Origin: CBDCFL01 sp050300875
Lineage (GTDB): Bacteria; Pseudomonadota; Alphaproteobacteria; Rhodobacterales; Rhodobacteraceae
NCBI GenBank assembly: GCA_050300875.1
Contig: JBNKYL010000263.1
Coordinates: 1-10,355, forward strand
Reading direction: 5' to 3'
DNA: 10,355 bases
The position numbers and the translations under genes were made by a program. Shown piece after piece: positions 6,686 through 10,355 of the stretch; position 1 is the first letter of the stretch, and each line of letters starts with the position of its first letter. The notes under the pieces are model-generated. The model saw nothing but the letters and a program-made list of their open reading frames with translations. It had not been told where the DNA came from and searched no databases.

Positions 6686-7270
6686 CTAATTGGCAGACTT
6701 GCGGCGCCGCCTGATCAAAACCAAGCCACCAAGCCCAGCCGCCAACAGTGGCAGCGAAGCCGGAACCGGGATCGGGTTGGTGCTGACAATGCGGATATTG
6801 CTCAGCGCGTTCTTGGTCAGACCGCTCAGATCAAAGCTGTAAACGCCCTGTGGCAAGCCGTTGAACAGATAGGCCACCCAGGAATTCCCGGCTTTCAGCA
6901 TGACCGCTACGGAACCGGTCAGGTTCCAAGCCGAACTGAAGGTGCCGCTGTTCAAACCGAACGACGCGCTCGATCCGGTCGAAGCGGCATAGATGTTGTG
7001 CCACGTGGTGATCCCGAACAGGCCGGTTTGGCTGCCAGAGGCATCCGTGAAGGTCGCGCCGTTGACGTCGACTTGGGCCGCGTTGGTCGACTGACCCTGC
7101 TGCAGTGAAATCAAACCAAAGCAGTCCACGGCACCACCGCTGACATCCGACGTCAGGCAAGACCCGGAATCAACATATGGCCCGTAGGGGTCGATTGTCG
7201 CGGCGCTTGCCCCGACCGCCATGACCGAAAGCGCGGCCGCGGCCATCAAAGTCTTTAAGTTCTTAAACAT
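6686..7270 (-). CDS. Secreted VPLPA-CTERM sorting-domain protein
   Basis: 194 residues. The N-terminus is a signal peptide (MFKNLK, hydrophobic stretch about 8-20, likely cleavage after GASA at residue 23). The C-terminus is a tripartite sorting signal: IPVPA (167-171), a hydrophobic helix (about 172-186) and RRRRK (187-191). This matches the VPLPA-CTERM class, which in alphaproteobacteria is processed by a dedicated exosortase (XrtD). The middle part is rich in Gly, Ser, Thr and Asn and looks like extracellular beta structure. It has two cysteines (38 and 50) that could form a disulfide; no enzyme motif is seen. The frame extends to a TTG at 7294, but the ATG at 7270 is chosen because AAGGAAGG lies 6 bases before it and the signal peptide starts there. 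No exosortase or exopolysaccharide genes are in the window, so the sorting enzyme must be elsewhere. The function is unknown. Confidence 0.85.
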   Translation of the reverse strand: MFKNLKTLMAAAALSVMAVGASAATIDPYGPYVDSGSCLTSDVSGGAVDCFGLISLQQGQSTNAAQVDVNGATFTDASGSQTGLFGITTWHNIYAASTGSSASFGLNSGTFSSAWNLTGSVAVMLKAGNSWVAYLFNGLPQGVYSFDLSGLTKNALSNIRIVSTNPIPVPASLPLLAAGLGGLVLIRRRRKSAN

Positions 7271-7276
7271 TGGTAA

Positions 7277-7284
7277 CCTTCCTT
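7277..7284 (-). promoter_or_regulatory. Shine-Dalgarno that fixes the VPLPA-CTERM gene start
   Basis: On the minus strand AAGGAAGG stands 6 bases before the ATG at 7270. It would lie inside the coding region if the upstream TTG (7294) were used, so it supports the shorter protein that begins with the signal peptide. Confidence 0.65.
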
Positions 7285-7323
7285 GACACAGCAATATCGC
7301 GCCAAACTGAGAAACTAGCCTTT

Positions 7324-7353
7324 AGTATATGCCATAATAATGCCTCATTTCAA
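7324..7353 (-). promoter_or_regulatory. Possible sigma-70 promoter for the VPLPA-CTERM gene
   Basis: Read on the minus strand, TTGAAA (7353-7348) is followed after 18 bases by TATACT (7329-7324), close to the -35 and -10 consensus sequences. It lies in a locally AT-rich stretch and would give a leader of roughly 45-50 bases before the ATG at 7270. A TATTAT in the same stretch is an alternative -10. Picked by eye only. Confidence 0.4.
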
Positions 7354-7428
7354 TCAGCGTCATGATGGGAGGTGACGACTTCTGTGCCCGTTTTCTGCTA
7401 TTTTATGCACGAATCGACCAGTTTAGTT

Positions 7429-7448
7429 CCGAATTGCCTGCAAATCGG
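7429..7448. promoter_or_regulatory. Imperfect palindrome upstream of the ligase-P450 operon
   Basis: CCGA-A-TTGC-CT-GCAA-A-TCGG is symmetric over 20 bases except for one A/A mismatch in each half. Its place, 91 bases before the ligase ATG and upstream of the ligase-P450 pair, suits an operator for a dimeric regulator. No regulator gene is adjacent, so the binding protein is unknown. Confidence 0.3.
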
Positions 7449-7539
7449 CACCGCTGACGGCGACCGAATAGCGCGCCCAAATTACTTGCAATTTCTGATT
7501 CGCCAGCCTTGGATGACCTAACTTGGCAGGGGGATCGTC

Positions 7540-8670
7540 ATGGCAAATGACCCGCAATTCACGCTTGGCGTCGAAGAGGAATATCTGCTCGTCAATGCCG
7601 AAACGCTGGACCTTGCGCAGGCACCCGACGGGTTGATGGAAGATTGCAGGGCGGATCTTGAAGGCAAGGTCAGCCCCGAGTTCCTGCAATGTCAGATCGA
7701 GATCGGGTCGGGTGTCTGCACCGACATCGCCGCGGCCCGCGAAGATTTGCGCCACTTGCGCGCAACCGTGGCCAAACACGCGACCAACTACGGGCTGGCA
7801 CCCATTGCGGCATCCTGCCATCCCTTCGCCGACTGGAAAGACCAGCATCACACCGACAAGGATCGTTACAACGCCCTGCGCCAATCGATGGCAGGCGTGG
7901 CGCGGCGACTTCTGATCTGCGGGATGCATGTTCACGTTGGCATAGAAGACAAGCCTATGCGCGTCGATCTGATGAACCAGTTGTCCTATTTCCTTCCGCA
8001 CCTTCTGGCGATGTCGGGGTCATCGCCATTCTGGCAGGGCGAAGACACGGGGCTGTCGTCCTACCGGCTGACCGTTTTCGACAACCTGCCGCGCACAGGC
8101 ATGCCCCCGGAACTGGCAAGTTGGGACGCATTTGAACGTTCGGTGGAATTTCTGGTCGATATCGGCACCATCGAAGATGCCAGCAAGATCTGGTGGGATC
8201 TGCGGCCATCGGCGCGTTTTCCTACCATCGAGGCGCGAATTTGCGATGTCTCGCCTCGCCTGGAAACCACTCTGACGCTGGCAGCTATGATCCAGTGCAC
8301 GACCCGGATGCTCTGGCGGCTGGCGCGCAAGAACCAACGCTGGCGACTTTACGACCGGTTCCTGATCGGCGAAAACCGCTGGATGGCGCAACGATATGGG
8401 ATGAGTGCGGGGCTTATAGATTTCGGTGCACGTAAGATCGTGCCATTTTCCGAATTGCTGGAGGAATGGCTGGACATGATCGCCGAAGACGCGGATGCGT
8501 TGGGTTGCACCGCCGAGATTGGCAACGCACGCGCGATCCTCGTTTCAGGCAATTCAGCCGACCAGCAACGCGCGGTGTTTCAAGCCGCAACCGATCAAGG
8601 CAATGACAAGCCTGCAGCCCTGCGCAGAGTCGCCGCCCATTTGGTCGAAGAATTCCATCACGACCTATGA
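7540..8670 (+). CDS. Carboxylate-amine ligase, GCS2/YbdK family
   Basis: 376 residues, normal for the YbdK-type branch of the glutamate-cysteine ligase 2 superfamily. These ATP-dependent enzymes join a carboxylate, often the gamma-carboxyl of glutamate, to an amine. E. coli YbdK has only weak glutamate-cysteine ligase activity and its true substrate is unknown. Family marks are TLGVEEEYLLV (8-18), with the acidic residues that bind metal-ATP, ICGMHVHVGI (126-135), and WWDLRPSARFPTIEARICD (218-236). The start is secure: AGGGGG (7528-7533) lies 6 bases before the ATG. The stop overlaps the start of the P450 gene (ATGA, 8667-8670), so the two are translationally coupled and probably share a pathway. 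Related enzymes include EgtA of ergothioneine synthesis, but no other ergothioneine gene is present here, so that assignment is not supported. The substrate is unknown. Confidence 0.88.
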   Translation: MANDPQFTLGVEEEYLLVNAETLDLAQAPDGLMEDCRADLEGKVSPEFLQCQIEIGSGVCTDIAAAREDLRHLRATVAKHATNYGLAPIAASCHPFADWKDQHHTDKDRYNALRQSMAGVARRLLICGMHVHVGIEDKPMRVDLMNQLSYFLPHLLAMSGSSPFWQGEDTGLSSYRLTVFDNLPRTGMPPELASWDAFERSVEFLVDIGTIEDASKIWWDLRPSARFPTIEARICDVSPRLETTLTLAAMIQCTTRMLWRLARKNQRWRLYDRFLIGENRWMAQRYGMSAGLIDFGARKIVPFSELLEEWLDMIAEDADALGCTAEIGNARAILVSGNSADQQRAVFQAATDQGNDKPAALRRVAAHLVEEFHHDL

Positions 8671-9902
8671 CACCGGTTCCGACCCTTGAAGTGGTCCATC
8701 AGGACCCAACAGACGACACGTTCGTGCAGAACCCTTACGCGTTTTATGCACGCGCCCGCAAAGCGGGCGGCAGCGCGGTCTATTGGGCCGATTATGGCAT
8801 GCCCGCGATCTTGTCATATTCCGGCGTCAACGCTTTGTTGCGCGATCGCCGTCTGGGGCGCGAGGCACCACCCGGTTTTGAACCAGAAAAACCGCCGCAT
8901 CAGGCCGATTTCTGGGCGGTCGAAGATCATTCCATGCTGGAACTGGAAGCACCTCGGCACACGCGGCTGCGCGGACTGGTCCTGCGGGCTTTCACCTCGC
9001 GCCGGATCGCGGCCTTGGGCGATGAAATCACGCAGCTGTCTCACGAACTTGCCGACGGGATCGAACCCGGTGAATTCGACCTGTTGCCGCGTTTCGCCAA
9101 CCGATTGCCGATCATTGTCATCGCCCGGCTGCTTGGCGTGCCGGAAACCGACAGCGACAGGCTGCTGACATGGTCGCATGACATGGTAGCCATGTATCAG
9201 GCGGGCCGAACCGTCGACATGGAAATCCGCGCCGCCACCGCCGCCCGGGAATTTTCGCAATACCTGACCGACTATATTGCCCATCGCCGCACCCGGCCCG
9301 GCAACGACCTGATCACCGAACTCATCGCGGCCGAAGCCGATGGCAGCAAGCTCAGCCCCGCGGAACTGATCACGACTTGCGTTCTGATCCTGAATGCCGG
9401 GCATGAGGCGACTGTGCATACTATCGGCAACGGCGTGGCGGCAATGCTGACCCATGGGTTCGACCGCGCCTGTCTGGGTCCCGGCGGAATTGACGCCTTG
9501 GTAGAAGAAATCCTGCGCTTTGACACGCCTTTGCACCTGTTTCACCGCTGGACCTATGAAGACATAGAAGTCGGACGCCACAGCTTTCCGAAGCATACCA
9601 AGATCGCCCTTATGCTCGGGGCGGCAAACCGCGACCCCGATACCTGGGATCAACCTGACCGTTTCGACCCTGCCCGCCCCGTCAAGACCAATGTCAGCTT
9701 TGGCGCAGGTACGCATTTTTGCATTGGCGCGCCGCTGGCGCGACTGGAACTGAAATTGGCGCTGCCCGTTCTGTTCGAACGTTTGCCCGACCTGAACCTT
9801 TGCGCAACACCCCGTTTCGCGCCGACCTATCATTTTCATGGCCTCGAACGGCTGATGGTTCGGTCGCACAAGCGGCCATCTGCCTCAGGCCGCGCAGGTT
9901 GA
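8667..9902 (+). CDS. Cytochrome P450
   Basis: 411 residues, a full-length soluble bacterial class I-type P450 with no membrane anchor. It uses heme and electrons from a ferredoxin/reductase pair (not in the window) to oxygenate a substrate. Seen in order: APRHTRLRGLV in the C helix region, the I-helix LNAGHEATVHTIG (242-254), the ExxR motif EILR (Glu281-Arg284), and the heme loop FGAGTHFCIG with the thiolate ligand Cys352. In the I helix the position of the usual proton-delivery threonine (Thr252 of P450cam) aligns with Ala248, followed at once by Thr249. The ATG at 8667 overlaps the stop of the upstream carboxylate-amine ligase gene, which strongly suggests a joint operon. The substrate and CYP family are not identifiable by eye. 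A rhodanese gene follows 57 bases later on the same strand, without a clear terminator between. Confidence 0.95.
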   Translation: MTPVPTLEVVHQDPTDDTFVQNPYAFYARARKAGGSAVYWADYGMPAILSYSGVNALLRDRRLGREAPPGFEPEKPPHQADFWAVEDHSMLELEAPRHTRLRGLVLRAFTSRRIAALGDEITQLSHELADGIEPGEFDLLPRFANRLPIIVIARLLGVPETDSDRLLTWSHDMVAMYQAGRTVDMEIRAATAAREFSQYLTDYIAHRRTRPGNDLITELIAAEADGSKLSPAELITTCVLILNAGHEATVHTIGNGVAAMLTHGFDRACLGPGGIDALVEEILRFDTPLHLFHRWTYEDIEVGRHSFPKHTKIALMLGAANRDPDTWDQPDRFDPARPVKTNVSFGAGTHFCIGAPLARLELKLALPVLFERLPDLNLCATPRFAPTYHFHGLERLMVRSHKRPSASGRAG

Positions 9903-9959
9903 GCCGGCACCGTTGTGCGCCTATGTGCCCGGAACAGTCTGATCGCACGGGATCCCGAC

Positions 9960-10355
9960 ATGACGCGCAAGACCTACCGCCAACTGGCCGCTGAAGCGGC
10001 CGAACGGATTACCGAGATCATGCCATGGGACGTGCCGGATTTCCTGGCAAATCATCCCGACGCCCTGCTGGTCGACATCCGCGAACGCGACGAATTTGCC
10101 AGGGTGCATATTCGCGGCTCGATCAACGTGCCACGCGGCATTCTGGAAAGCGCCGCCGAATGGGACTATGCCGAAACCGAGCCCGCGCTGGTCGAAGCGC
10201 GGGACAAGCCCGTTGTGATCATCTGCCGGTCCGGAAACCGTTCAGCCCTGGCCGCCGAGGTTCTGGAACAGATGGGGTATGCCGACGTGCGTTCCGTCAA
10301 GCTTGGCGTCAAAGGCTGGAACGACGCGGACGAGCAACTGGTGGACGCAAGCGGC
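9960..10355 (+). CDS. Single-domain rhodanese-like sulfurtransferase (3' end outside window)
   Basis: Open from ATG 9960 to the window edge (132 codons, no stop). A helical lead (about 1-30) is followed by one rhodanese domain: LLVDIRERDEF (36-46), RGSINVPRGILESAAEWDY (52-70), and the active loop ICRSGNRS with Cys89 (loop 89-94), then VRSVKLGVKGW. The intact cysteine and six-residue loop point to an active sulfurtransferase or persulfide carrier rather than a phosphatase-like or dead homologue. There is no signal peptide, so it is cytoplasmic. It lies 57 bases after the P450 gene with no clear terminator or strong ribosome site, so it may be the third gene of that operon or an independent gene. 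It is distinct from the rhodanese domain of MnmH. The end of the protein is not visible, but little should be missing given the usual single-domain size. Confidence 0.9.
   Translation, partial: MTRKTYRQLAAEAAERITEIMPWDVPDFLANHPDALLVDIRERDEFARVHIRGSINVPRGILESAAEWDYAETEPALVEARDKPVVIICRSGNRSALAAEVLEQMGYADVRSVKLGVKGWNDADEQLVDASG

Larger units (their letters stand above)
7271..7539. other. Divergent intergenic region, 269 bases
   Basis: AT-richer than its surroundings. It holds the candidate minus-strand promoter (7324-7353) and an imperfect 20-base palindrome at 7429-7448 (CCGA-A-TTGC, CT, GCAA-A-TCGG) about 90 bases before the ligase start. A weak inverted repeat AAATT/AATTT lies at 7479-7494. 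No convincing plus-strand -35/-10 pair was found; TGCTATTTT at 7396-7404 resembles an extended -10. A 45-codon GTG frame (7384-7521) is discussed as a finding, not called as a gene. Confidence 0.5.

Noticed and set aside
7540..8670. Ligase as EgtA in an ergothioneine cluster
   Set aside because: The family is shared, but no EgtB, EgtC or EgtD-like gene is in the window. The neighbour is a P450, which is not part of that pathway.
8814..9869. 351-codon open frame on the minus strand opposite the P450 gene
   Set aside because: The P450 motifs lie on the plus strand. The antisense protein is low-complexity with no known fold, and no ribosome site was sought or seen that would support it.
9903..9959. 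Possible terminator between the P450 and rhodanese genes
   Set aside because: Only a 5-bp GTGCG/CGCAC pairing with a long loop and no T tract is present, too weak to call.

Overview
The window reads as ordinary chromosomal DNA of an alphaproteobacterium, most likely a Rhodobacterales (Roseobacter-group) member. The pointers are a high-GC coding style, a VPLPA-CTERM-type surface/exported protein, a SelD fused to an NADH-dehydrogenase-like flavoprotein domain, and a CoA-acylating methylmalonate-semialdehyde dehydrogenase next to a LysR regulator. This placement is inferred from protein style, not from a marker gene. No RNA genes, insertion sequences, CRISPR arrays or phage genes are visible. 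No gene-free gap exceeds 300 bases; the largest is 7271-7539.

Left part (1-3621): the 3' end of a pyridoxamine-phosphate-oxidase-like flavin protein is followed by selD (plus strand), which faces mnmH (minus strand) tail to tail across 48 bases containing two hairpins. Together these make selenophosphate and use it to turn 2-thiouridine into 2-selenouridine in the tRNA wobble base. No selenocysteine genes (selA, selB, selC) lie in the window.

Middle part (3631-6672): a CBS-domain protein gene sits 9 bases upstream of mnmH on the same strand, with a perfect 8-bp hairpin over the junction. Upstream of it on the same strand is a LysR-type regulator gene. That gene diverges from mmsA across a 95-base control region holding a 12-bp palindrome that fits the T-N11-A LysR box. 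mmsA ends in a strong bidirectional terminator shared with the next, opposing gene.

Right part (6686-10355): a secreted VPLPA-CTERM protein gene (minus strand) and a carboxylate-amine ligase gene (plus strand) diverge from a 269-base AT-richer region. The ligase (GCS2/YbdK family) overlaps a cytochrome P450 gene by 4 bases (ATGA), and a single-domain rhodanese gene follows 57 bases later and runs off the window. The ligase-P450 pair, perhaps with the rhodanese, is the best candidate here for a little-described pathway; its substrate cannot be read from the sequence.
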